DNA of 64,000 nucleotides from an uncultured Lachnospiraceae bacterium. GTDB taxonomy: Bacteria > Bacillota > Clostridia > Lachnospirales > Lachnospiraceae. Under the pieces are notes generated by a model. The model made no database searches. It had not been told where the DNA came from and was given only the letters and a program-made list of their open reading frames with translations. The first letter of the stretch is position 1. Each line of letters starts with the position of its first letter. Shown in pieces: positions 16,630 to 23,949 of this stretch. The stretch covers positions 124,001 to 188,000 of the forward strand of contig CAJTMW010000003.1 in the NCBI GenBank assembly GCA_910577275.1. Direction: 5' to 3'. The translations under genes and the position numbers were made by a program.

Positions 16630-17454
16630 AGTCAGCGCATATTCCACCACAATGCTGGCCTCCACCTGGATTTCACCGGGCATGATGCTTCCGGCGGTAT
16701 CCTCGAACTCCATCATTTTAGCGGCGGAGCGGTACTGGTTTGTGAGGGCGGAGTCGTTATACCTTGCCTCGGAATAACCGCTGGTTTCCCTGATATTGAT
16801 GACAGGTCCGACCTGGCATCCGGCGGCGTCCGCCAGCACCTGGGCTTTCGCTCTCGCGGTTTTCACGGCTGCGGTAAGAGCAGCCTGATAGCTTTCGTCG
16901 TATTTGCTGGCCTGATAGGTGATGGACTGGACGGTGTTGACGCCTGTGGAGACAGACTGGGAAAGAATCTGCGGCAGATTGTCAATCGACAGGTCCGAAA
17001 CGGTAAGGCTGGTGACAGCCTCATATCCCACGACCCGGCTTCTGTTATTGCTGTAGTCATAAACCGGATTCATATGGAAATCTGATGTCTGTATGGAAGT
17101 TTCCGCAATGTCCAAAGAGGCTAAGAGCGCAGTCACCTGACTGACCGCCGCGGCGTTTTGCTGCTGACAGTCGGAAGGCTCCTTTGCTTCCGTGCGGACG
17201 GCATAAACGATTTCTGCAATGTCGGGAACCACGGTTACCTTTTCGCTGCTGTTTACAGTGATGGAGTTTGCACCGTAGCCTCCGGCCGGGGACGCTGCTG
17301 CCGGGCTGGCGGGAATCTCCGGGGCCGGCTGGCTGCCGGTATCCTTTGCGGCGGGTAAATCCTGGGCGGCCTGACTGCCGGAACGGGAGCTGCCGCAGCC
17401 GGTAAGGCCGGCGGTTAAAAGAGTGGTGGCTAATAAGAGATATAATTTTTTCAT
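16621..17454 (-). CDS. SIMPL-domain (DUF541) lipoprotein
   Basis: This 277-residue secreted lipoprotein has signal MKKLYLLLATTLLTAGLTG and lipid Cys 20. A Ser/Ala/Pro-rich linker comes next, then a SIMPL domain from about residue 65. Typical segments are SITVNSSEKVTVVPDIAEIV, SQVTALLASLDIAETSIQTS and AVKTARAKAQVLADAAGCQV, and the C-terminal strand is IQVEASIVVEYAL. SIMPL proteins are found in the envelope of many bacteria; the molecular function is unsettled. I used ATG 17454 (AAGGAGG at the right distance) instead of an upstream in-frame ATG. It lies downstream of trmL on the same strand but after trmL's terminator. Confidence 0.88.
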   Translation of the reverse strand: MKKLYLLLATTLLTAGLTGCGSSRSGSQAAQDLPAAKDTGSQPAPEIPASPAAASPAGGYGANSITVNSSEKVTVVPDIAEIVYAVRTEAKEPSDCQQQNAAAVSQVTALLASLDIAETSIQTSDFHMNPVYDYSNNRSRVVGYEAVTSLTVSDLSIDNLPQILSQSVSTGVNTVQSITYQASKYDESYQAALTAAVKTARAKAQVLADAAGCQVGPVINIRETSGYSEARYNDSALTNQYRSAAKMMEFEDTAGSIMPGEIQVEASIVVEYALTPQ

Positions 17455-17611
17455 GGTTGAAACCCTCCTTTTCGTCTGGGCAGACACTTATCGTATAAGG
17501 TTCGTAAGCGCTGCCGGATAATAACAAATTCTGCTATAGATACGGAGAAAGACGGGTGAATTTATGGGAAAAGCAAAAATATTATGCTGTAGAGCGGAAG
17601 CAATTGCAGAT

Positions 17612-17652
17612 AAAAAAGCAAGGCGTCAGGCGCTGCCTGCAATACGGCCTTG
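17612..17652 (-). terminator. Intrinsic terminator of trmL
   Basis: On the minus strand CAAGGC (17647-17652) pairs with GCCTTG (17619-17624), with an inner stem GCAGGC/GCCTGA, and is followed by CTTTTTTA. It starts 8 bases after the trmL stop, a clear intrinsic terminator. Confidence 0.8.
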
Positions 17653-17659
17653 AACGGAT

Positions 17660-18154
17660 TTACTGCTTCCAGTGCAGTCTGTGCAGCTCGCCGGTAAGCT
17701 GCATCTGCGCAAAATTTTGCTGGCGGAGAGCCTCATAGAGAACGACGGCAACGGAATTGGACAGATTTAAGGAACGGATTTGGGGCAGCATGGGAATGCG
17801 GATACAGGTTTCTTCATAATCTACAAGAATTTCTTCGGGGATTCCCGCGCTTTCTTTTCCGAACATAATAAAATCGTCAGGGCCAAAGGCGGCGTCTGTG
17901 TAGAGACGTTTTGCTTTTGTGGTCGCCATCCAGATTTTTGCGCCCGAATGCATGGTCTTAAATTCTTCAAAATTCATGTAGCGGGTCACGTCAAGATGCT
18001 CCCAGTAATCCATTCCGGCGCGTTTTAAATCTTTTTCGGTAAGGCGGAAGCCGAGAGGCTCTATCAAATGAAGGCCTGTTCCGGTGGCGACGCAGGTTCT
18101 GCCGATGTTGCCGGTGTTGGCGGGGATTTCGGGCTGGTGCAGGATGATATGCAT
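17660..18154 (-). CDS. trmL: tRNA (cytidine/uridine-34 2'-O)-methyltransferase TrmL
   Basis: TrmL methylates the ribose of the wobble base of certain leucine tRNAs, using S-adenosylmethionine. The 164-residue protein is a minimal SPOUT enzyme. It begins HIILHQPEIPANTGNIGRTC, followed by GTGLHLIEPLGFRL; the C-terminal knot has MFGKESAGIPEEIL and IRIPMLPQIRSLNLSNSVAV, where the cofactor binds. Length is normal. AAAGGAG before the ATG supports the start. It is a core gene and marks the left border of the AT-rich block starting upstream of it. Confidence 0.95.
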   Translation of the reverse strand: MHIILHQPEIPANTGNIGRTCVATGTGLHLIEPLGFRLTEKDLKRAGMDYWEHLDVTRYMNFEEFKTMHSGAKIWMATTKAKRLYTDAAFGPDDFIMFGKESAGIPEEILVDYEETCIRIPMLPQIRSLNLSNSVAVVLYEALRQQNFAQMQLTGELHRLHWKQ

Positions 18155-18343
18155 GGGGGCTCCTTTCGTGGTGTGTCACAGTGTACTGTTATATAAGCAA
18201 TTGAATTGTATCTTTTCGACTACTGTTGTATCTTATCATAAAAGATATTTGCGTTTCAATATGGGGAATACTTTTGTTTCTGTTCCCGGCCTGCTTTTTG
18301 AGTTTAAGAATTAAAGGGCAATATATAAGGAATTATAGGTATA

Positions 18344-18373
18344 TTGTAATTGATAATAAATGGATGATATAAT
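18344..18373 (+). promoter_or_regulatory. Candidate promoter in the leader of the peptidase-DAC pair
   Basis: TTGTAA (18344-18349), an 18-base spacer and TATAAT (18368-18373) lie in the long non-coding region between trmL and the 18930 gene. It is one of two promoter candidates on the plus strand. Confidence 0.45.
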
Positions 18374-18446
18374 TTATTTACTTGAATTAAAAGGGGAATT
18401 AAGCTTTCTGCTTTGTCGTCATTCATTGTCGAATTTTGAAATATTA

Positions 18447-18475
18447 TTGCAGGTAAAATTCCTGTATGATATAAT
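18447..18475 (+). promoter_or_regulatory. Strong candidate promoter of the leader and peptidase-DAC pair
   Basis: TTGCAG (18447-18452), a 17-base spacer and a perfect TATAAT (18470-18475). It would make a leader RNA of about 425 bases that meets an intrinsic terminator just before the first large gene. Confidence 0.65.
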
Positions 18476-18520
18476 GAAAATGCTCTTTTTTGAATAGCAA
18501 AAGAAGGAAGGGAGCATAAT

Positions 18521-18595
18521 ATGGAGACAAGAAGCTTTATTATTGTTTTCTTGTCTTGTTTTTGTCAGTTTTTTACGAGTCCCTTATACACATGA
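18521..18595 (+). CDS. Possible 24-residue leader peptide
   Basis: The frame encodes METRSFIIVFLSCFCQFF and a short tail. It has a strong ribosome site (GGAAGGGAG, 18506-18514) at ideal spacing, 45 bases after the promoter at 18447-18475. The peptide is hydrophobic with two Cys. It could be a leader peptide, a small membrane peptide, or the broken start of a decayed gene. Nothing in its sequence gives a function. Confidence 0.35.
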   Translation: METRSFIIVFLSCFCQFFTSPLYT

Positions 18596-18894
18596 CAAGA
18601 CAGGCGGCGCGGAAACAATTACCCTGAATTTTACGATATCAATCGAATTCAGCGGCGGACAGGAGAAATACTATGGAGAGAGGATTGAGCAGAAGGTTAT
18701 CAGGAATTACATTCAGCCGGAACGAAATCGAAAAATCGGTAACGGCACGCAGGAAACCGAGTGATTTTTGGAGGTTAAATCCGAATGAAGATGCCAATAT
18801 CAAATCTAAAGGCGTATCCGGATTTGCAATAAAAAAGCCTTGCAGAGATGATATAAAAATTACAGGAAGCGTACTAAAAAAGCCCGTTAAGTAA
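18596..18894 (+). other. Leader region with decayed or unassigned short frames
   Basis: This stretch holds two overlapping open frames in different phases. One ends at 18764 and contains GGAETITLNFTISIEFSGG, which looks protein-like. The other, 18673-18894, is 73 residues, basic, with GGAG 8 bases upstream. Neither matches a family I know, and the shift of frame between 18521 and 18764 could mean a decayed gene. The whole stretch from 18155 to 18929 otherwise holds only promoters and a terminator. It could also be an untranslated regulatory RNA. Confidence 0.3.
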
Positions 18895-18905
18895 ATACGG
18901 GCTTT
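18879..18905 (+). terminator. Intrinsic terminator or attenuator just upstream of the 18930 gene
   Basis: AAAGCCCGT (18879-18887) pairs perfectly with ACGGGCTTT (18897-18905), then AATATATAT. It ends 24 bases before the start of the peptidase-like gene, and there is no room for a separate promoter between. Transcripts from the promoters upstream must read through it. Confidence 0.7.
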
Positions 18906-18929
18906 AATATATATGAGAGGGTTTTACTT

Positions 18930-21620
18930 ATGAGGAATATATGCAGGCCGTTTACTCTTTACAGCGATTTCCTTCCACCGGCGAAGACGAGAAGGGACTG
19001 GAAATACCTGGCATATGGATATTTTGACGGTGTGAATATTGGGGACAATCTTTTGGAGGATGGAATCTGGAATTTTGAAAAAATGTGGCTGTATCTGGAA
19101 TCAGAAAAGCTGCATTTGGACGGAAGTTATACAGAGCAGACTATTTTTGGCTTTCGTACGGAAGAAGATGGCTGCGAGGAGGATATGCAGTTTTGGAAAA
19201 ATATAGAAAGTGATAAATATCCTTTTCTTTTTTTGATTTTGATACAGGATGAGGTCAATGGAGGGAATCTGAACGGGCTATGCTATAACAGAAGGCGTTT
19301 GGAGACAGGTTTATCCGCAAATAAAGGGGTAAGCGCAATTTCCTATTTAACTCTGGACAGCAGCGATTTACTGTTGGTATTGGCATGTGAGGAGTACTCC
19401 GCCGGGACAAAGCTGATAGACAGTTTTCACATAGGCGACGGGAGTTCTGTTCTGAGTCAGAATGGTTGGAATTTATATTACAGCTACACGATTCCGGCCA
19501 TAAGGAAATCGTTTCTCAATAATTCAGATAAAATTGCCGGATTAAACGGTATTCTGGATTCTGCGTATATTCATATTATCGAAAAATATCCCGGAGGAAT
19601 CAAAGAAGTATACAATGTAATTATTGATAAATGGTCTGGCGAAGCAACTGGTATAAAAACGGAAAAGAAAGCTGTTTTGGGCTGCAATGATGAATTGATT
19701 ATCATGAAAGGAATCCCATGGAGCCTTTTTCTCTCATTTTATCAGGACGAAACCGGTGTGCTGAATCACTCAAGCTCTGTCTATCAGAAAAATATTATTG
19801 GAGTTACGACCATTTTAGGTGAGGAAGGAAAAGAAAGAGGGGTCAGAGAAAAGGACGGGGGAAGTGGCGGAGATAAAGCTGTTACGGTAAGCGAAAGCCT
19901 GAGAAAAGAATGTCAGGTGCTGAGACTGGATAATGAAAGCGGCAGAGGGCGAATGGTAAGAAAAGAAATATTGTCTGTGCTGAATTCATTGGAAAAATAT
20001 GAAAAGTCGCCTTTTCATGATTATATTTTTGTGTCTGCACTCAGACCAATGAAAATGCTGGTCACTATGGTGAAAGAGGCGGATAAAAGAGAAGATGAAG
20101 ATAAATATGGTTATTTTTATGATTTCCTGACCAGCTTTAATATGTATGCGCAAAACTCTATGCGGTCCGACAGGCAGTTTACGGAGGTGCCGGATTTTAA
20201 CATTCGCATATATGAAACTCCGGCGAAGATGAATGCATTTTATAATGCTGTTATTTATAATCTGAAATCGCTTTTAAACGAACTGGGGGCAAGTGAAAAG
20301 AAAAGGCATGAATATGAATTCCTGACATGTCCCGGTGTGGCCAATAATATGCAGGTAAGGGAAATTTATCCGGAGCTGATAGAAGATAAAAGACTGTTTC
20401 TTGTAGATATGCCGGAAAAGCAGGTTTACAGTCCCTGGCTGATGTTCGTAATGATGGCTCATGAGGTGAGTCATTTTGTCGGAAGGGGAATCAGGCAGCG
20501 AGATTTTCGATATAAATGTCTGGTAAAAATGGTTTCAGACGTCGTGGTGAGATATCTGTATGAGAAATTGTCCGAATATCTTAAGGACGAAGAACACTTT
20601 AATGAAATAACTCATCTGGAAGATGGCGGGAGCTATTTTGAGGTACTTGAGAATGAAATAGTACAGCAGCTGGAAAGCTACATGGAGTGGGAGGATAAGG
20701 ATAAGTTTATAGAGAAACGTTTTGACAGTGACAGCCTTGACAGAGAAAACGGAAGGGAATACTGGAAAAAACGTATCCATCAGTATGGATACCATAGCGA
20801 TATGCTTAAAAAACTGATGCTGGAGCATTTGTGCTGGATATGTGGGGAACGGAAGATTTATACATATTTGTCCAAAAGAGAGTATATTTATCAACTGAGC
20901 AAAGGGAAAAGCGGCGAACAGGCGCGGGGAGATGAGAGAAGGCTTGAAAATAATCTGGAAAAATGGTTATTGGAATTTTGCCGGGTTTCAGAGTGGAATC
21001 TTTCTGATTGGGGAGCCTATGCAGTAATCGATAAATTAATGTATCTGTTAAAGGAGTGCTTTGCTGATTTAGGCGCGGTGATGCTTCTGGATTTGTCAAT
21101 GGAAGAATATCTGAAATCCATTCTTCTTGGTGCATATGACCAGGGAATAGACATTGAAACACTGATTGGACAGACGGAGGGGCTTATCCGTGGAACTTTA
21201 GTGTGTCTGTGTATGATAAGCAACGAAGACGACTGCCCGCAGAAATGGTCGTTTGATGAGGTGGTTGAGATATCAGAGCAGGAAGGGGATATTTCAGTCC
21301 TGGCTTCTGTTCTGTGGGAAAAGATGTGTACTTACGGGGAAAATTATAAAAAGGCGTTCTGGGAAACTCAGGACGAGAAGGAGATTATATATCATAGTTC
21401 TGTTCTGGAAGAGGCGTTACAGTACCTGATAAGGTGCCGTAAAAATTTCTCATCTCAGATGGAAGAAAATATGGGGGCAATGCAGAAAGAAATTCTGGAA
21501 ATGTTTCATGCGTTTTCGAAAGAAAATGTTGAGTCGATAATTCTTGATATTCGTAAATATATAGATACTTATCAGCAAAAGCTGAAAGACGATTTGGATA
21601 AATGTGAAAGAGACAGATAG
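18930..21620 (+). CDS. Large HExxH metallopeptidase-like protein partnered with a DAC-like protein
   Basis: I do not recognise a named family for this 896-residue protein. The clearest signal is a zinc-peptidase motif, MMAHEVSHFVGRG (HEVSH at residues 511-515). About 195 residues later comes KECFADLGAVMLLDLS (E709), which resembles the third-ligand helix of gluzincins such as ImmA/IrrE-type peptidases. The N-terminal third has two stretches with beta-alpha-beta character (YLAYGYFDGVNIGDN; SYLTLDSSDLLLVLACEEYS) that might be ferredoxin-like repeats. The C terminus is helical and charged. No signal peptide or membrane helix is seen. GAGAGGG precedes the ATG. It lies 17 bases before the DAC-like gene and shares its low G+C, so the two probably act together. 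That cleavage is the output of a nucleotide signal is a hypothesis. Confidence 0.7.
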   Translation: MRNICRPFTLYSDFLPPAKTRRDWKYLAYGYFDGVNIGDNLLEDGIWNFEKMWLYLESEKLHLDGSYTEQTIFGFRTEEDGCEEDMQFWKNIESDKYPFLFLILIQDEVNGGNLNGLCYNRRRLETGLSANKGVSAISYLTLDSSDLLLVLACEEYSAGTKLIDSFHIGDGSSVLSQNGWNLYYSYTIPAIRKSFLNNSDKIAGLNGILDSAYIHIIEKYPGGIKEVYNVIIDKWSGEATGIKTEKKAVLGCNDELIIMKGIPWSLFLSFYQDETGVLNHSSSVYQKNIIGVTTILGEEGKERGVREKDGGSGGDKAVTVSESLRKECQVLRLDNESGRGRMVRKEILSVLNSLEKYEKSPFHDYIFVSALRPMKMLVTMVKEADKREDEDKYGYFYDFLTSFNMYAQNSMRSDRQFTEVPDFNIRIYETPAKMNAFYNAVIYNLKSLLNELGASEKKRHEYEFLTCPGVANNMQVREIYPELIEDKRLFLVDMPEKQVYSPWLMFVMMAHEVSHFVGRGIRQRDFRYKCLVKMVSDVVVRYLYEKLSEYLKDEEHFNEITHLEDGGSYFEVLENEIVQQLESYMEWEDKDKFIEKRFDSDSLDRENGREYWKKRIHQYGYHSDMLKKLMLEHLCWICGERKIYTYLSKREYIYQLSKGKSGEQARGDERRLENNLEKWLLEFCRVSEWNLSDWGAYAVIDKLMYLLKECFADLGAVMLLDLSMEEYLKSILLGAYDQGIDIETLIGQTEGLIRGTLVCLCMISNEDDCPQKWSFDEVVEISEQEGDISVLASVLWEKMCTYGENYKKAFWETQDEKEIIYHSSVLEEALQYLIRCRKNFSSQMEENMGAMQKEILEMFHAFSKENVESIILDIRKYIDTYQQKLKDDLDKCERDR

Positions 21621-21637
21621 AGAAGGGATTAAGGAAG

Positions 21638-23137
21638 ATGCTTGAAGAACAGGTTCAGGCTTTTGCCAGTGCGTTCGAAAAGGAACTGAAAGATAGTTTT
21701 TCTGAGTTGGCGGAAGGAGTGCGATTTTTTTTACTCATAAGAAATTCTCAAAGGGAATATCCGTGGATTGTCGGTCCAAAAGATTATAGCTGGTCGGGAT
21801 TTTTCGGTACGAAAGAAAACGAGGCGTGGCTGGAAGATTTTCAGACGATTATAAACGAAACAGATGAGAATTCAGATAAAGAAATAAGTGAAGTTCTCAG
21901 AAAGTCAGCAGAAAAGGAAAAGATTATATATTATTTTTGTGAGAAAGGCAAAGATGATTCGTGGATAAAAGAAAAGAGCTTTGGAGGCAAAAAGGACGTC
22001 CTCTGGCTGGTACGCGGGAAGGTAAGGGGAGAAGCTGTATCAGCGATACTCAGGGATGTTATGGAGAAAACCAGAGAAGAACTGTCGGACCTGATTTTTC
22101 TGTCTTATTATAGACAGATACCCTACATAGAGGAAAGGCTGTTCCGGGCTGTGAAAAATAAAGAGGAGATTCGAAATAGCTATACGGAAAGTCTCTGTAA
22201 AAAATCAGGGGGAATTGACAGAGAATTTATCTCTCTTATTTCTGCAAGGAAATATGAAAAGAGAGAATTATTTTCCAGAATTTATTTAGGAGAATTGCCG
22301 CAAAGCCAAATGGAGATTTCCTTTGAGGGAAGGAACAGCAGTAAATGGAAATTTTCCAGTGGAAATCTCAGGTTCGTCAGGAAGGTTCTTGAAACGGCAA
22401 AAGGCGAAAGGGTACTGGTGGTTGGCAGGGAAGGGGAAGAACAGGTGATGAGGGGAATTGCGACCCTGGGAGAAAGTGTTGGAAATCAGATTACATTTAA
22501 TGGCTATTTAAAATGGAAGCTGACAGGTAATGGCAGGGAGCTTTTGCATTATGAAGAAGGAAGATTTCATTTCTCAGATGAAAAACAGACAGAAGTGATG
22601 GGACTTGGCGCGTTACATTTAGAGAATGAAAAGGATATTAAGGATACTATTTATGCTTTGAAGGAGCAGGCGCATGGAACTTCGGCGGTATTCTTAGATG
22701 GCAAAGCGTTTGAAGATGAGCTTGACAGGCTTGACAGAAATAATCGTTTATGCAGAATAAAGCCCGTTTCTATTTTTAAATCAGAGTATGGTGAGGAAAA
22801 AAAGAGGTTCAGGGAACTTTTGATTGGACTATCGGCTATAGACGGAGCATTGATAGCGGATTATCAGGGAAATATACATGCGATTGGCGCGATACTGGAT
22901 GGCGAAAGCGTTGTTGAAGCGGATATGGCCAGAGGGGCAAGATATAATTCCCTGAAAAATTATGTGAACTGGCTGGTAGGATGCAGAGGATATGAGCGCA
23001 GTCAGTGCTTTGCGGTTATTATTTCAGAGGACGGCGGGATAGATGTGGAGATTGCCGAAGCAGTTGAGAAGAAGAAGAAAAGAGGATTCGGGGGATGGTT
23101 AAAAAGCCGATGGGGACGAAGACAGCGCATAAAATAG
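21638..23137 (+). CDS. Protein with C-terminal diadenylate-cyclase-like (DAC/DisA_N) domain
   Basis: In this 499-residue protein, residues from about 340 to 475 follow the DAC fold order of CdaA and DisA. They run HGTSAVFLDGKAFEDEL, then the DGA motif (IDGALIADYQGNIHAIGA, D402-A404), then ARGARYNSLKNYV in the RHR position (R435-Y436-N437), and CFAVIISEDGGIDVEI. DAC enzymes make cyclic di-AMP from two ATP. Here RHR is RYN, so activity, product or nucleotide specificity may differ. The first ~240 residues are charged, helical and unfamiliar, perhaps a sensor. The C terminus is basic (KKKKRGFGGWLKSRWGRRQR). It overlaps the phosphoesterase gene by 43 bases. The core domain call is firm at fold level; catalysis is not shown. 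Confidence 0.75.
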   Translation: MLEEQVQAFASAFEKELKDSFSELAEGVRFFLLIRNSQREYPWIVGPKDYSWSGFFGTKENEAWLEDFQTIINETDENSDKEISEVLRKSAEKEKIIYYFCEKGKDDSWIKEKSFGGKKDVLWLVRGKVRGEAVSAILRDVMEKTREELSDLIFLSYYRQIPYIEERLFRAVKNKEEIRNSYTESLCKKSGGIDREFISLISARKYEKRELFSRIYLGELPQSQMEISFEGRNSSKWKFSSGNLRFVRKVLETAKGERVLVVGREGEEQVMRGIATLGESVGNQITFNGYLKWKLTGNGRELLHYEEGRFHFSDEKQTEVMGLGALHLENEKDIKDTIYALKEQAHGTSAVFLDGKAFEDELDRLDRNNRLCRIKPVSIFKSEYGEEKKRFRELLIGLSAIDGALIADYQGNIHAIGAILDGESVVEADMARGARYNSLKNYVNWLVGCRGYERSQCFAVIISEDGGIDVEIAEAVEKKKKRGFGGWLKSRWGRRQRIK

Positions 23138-23862
23138 GAATTATCTCCGACACGCACGGACTGCTTCGGCCTGAAGTTACAAAAGCGCTGCAGGGATGCG
23201 AATTTATCCTCCACGGAGGCGACATCAACAGTCCGAAGATACTGGACAAGCTGCAGGAGACGGCGCCCACCTATGCGGTTCGGGGCAACAATGACGGAGA
23301 ATGGGCGCATTTTCTTCCGGAAACGCTTTCCATAGAGCTTTGCGGCGTCCAGTTTTTTATGGTTCACAATAAAAAAATGCTGCCGAAGAATCCGGACGCA
23401 AAAACCGATATCATTATTTACGGGCATTCCCATAAATATGAGGAAAAGCATCTGGACGGAAGACTTTTCCTCAACCCCGGCAGCTGCGGTCCAAGGAGGT
23501 TTGCACAGCCGGTGACATTGGCGGTTCTGGAAGTGGGAGAGGACGGCTCTTACTGTGTGGAAAAAATCGACGTAGCGTCTCCGGCGTCAGGGGAATCGGG
23601 AACACGGAGCACGCCGGGAGAGGAGGGGGAGACCGGAAAAGAAAACCCCATGGGAAAAGAAGATTCCTCGGAAAAGGGAAAATGCAAGGATATGAGGAAG
23701 ATGATTACGCAGGTGATGCGCGATACGGACCGTGGCGTCCCGGTGGAGAAAATCGCCGCAAGAAACCAGATAGAGAGCAGCCTTGCGGAGCAGATATGCA
23801 GGCTCTATCTGACTCATCCGGGGGTGAGCGTGGAGGGGATAATGGAGAAGATGGGAATTTGA
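23095..23862 (+). CDS. YfcE/MJ0936-type metallophosphoesterase with C-terminal extension
   Basis: The 255-residue protein has the calcineurin-like phosphoesterase metal sites in order: GIISDTHGLLRPEV (DxH), FILHGGDINS (GD), YAVRGNNDGEW (GNxD), MVHNKKM and IIIYGHSHKYEEKHLDGRLF (GHSH), then LNPGSCGPRR. Members hydrolyse phosphodiesters with two metal ions. After a low-complexity linker (about 165-200), a small helical domain (MITQVMRDTDRGVPVEKI) closes the protein. ATG 23095 lies within the DAC-like gene; ATG 23110 is an equally plausible start. Its base composition looks like the host core genes, unlike the two genes before it. It could be an ordinary housekeeping gene next to an insertion, or a nucleotide-degrading partner. 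Confidence 0.88.
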   Translation: MVKKPMGTKTAHKIGIISDTHGLLRPEVTKALQGCEFILHGGDINSPKILDKLQETAPTYAVRGNNDGEWAHFLPETLSIELCGVQFFMVHNKKMLPKNPDAKTDIIIYGHSHKYEEKHLDGRLFLNPGSCGPRRFAQPVTLAVLEVGEDGSYCVEKIDVASPASGESGTRSTPGEEGETGKENPMGKEDSSEKGKCKDMRKMITQVMRDTDRGVPVEKIAARNQIESSLAEQICRLYLTHPGVSVEGIMEKMGI

Positions 23863-23874
23863 CAGGCATTTGGT

Positions 23875-23903
23875 TTGCACAGTTAACGATTATGTGATAA
23901 TAT
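23875..23903 (+). promoter_or_regulatory. Promoter of the AAA-ATPase/nuclease-like gene
   Basis: TTGCAC (23875-23880), a 17-base spacer and TAATAT (23898-23903) lie 46 bases before the start at 23950, so this gene has its own promoter. Confidence 0.6.
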
Positions 23904-23949
23904 TTATATAGAAAATATTGATGTAAAGGGCAAATGGAGGCATATATCC

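Noticed and set aside
17556..17738. 60-residue plus-strand frame near the trmL terminator
   Set aside because: Overlaps the terminator and the trmL end; no ribosome site.
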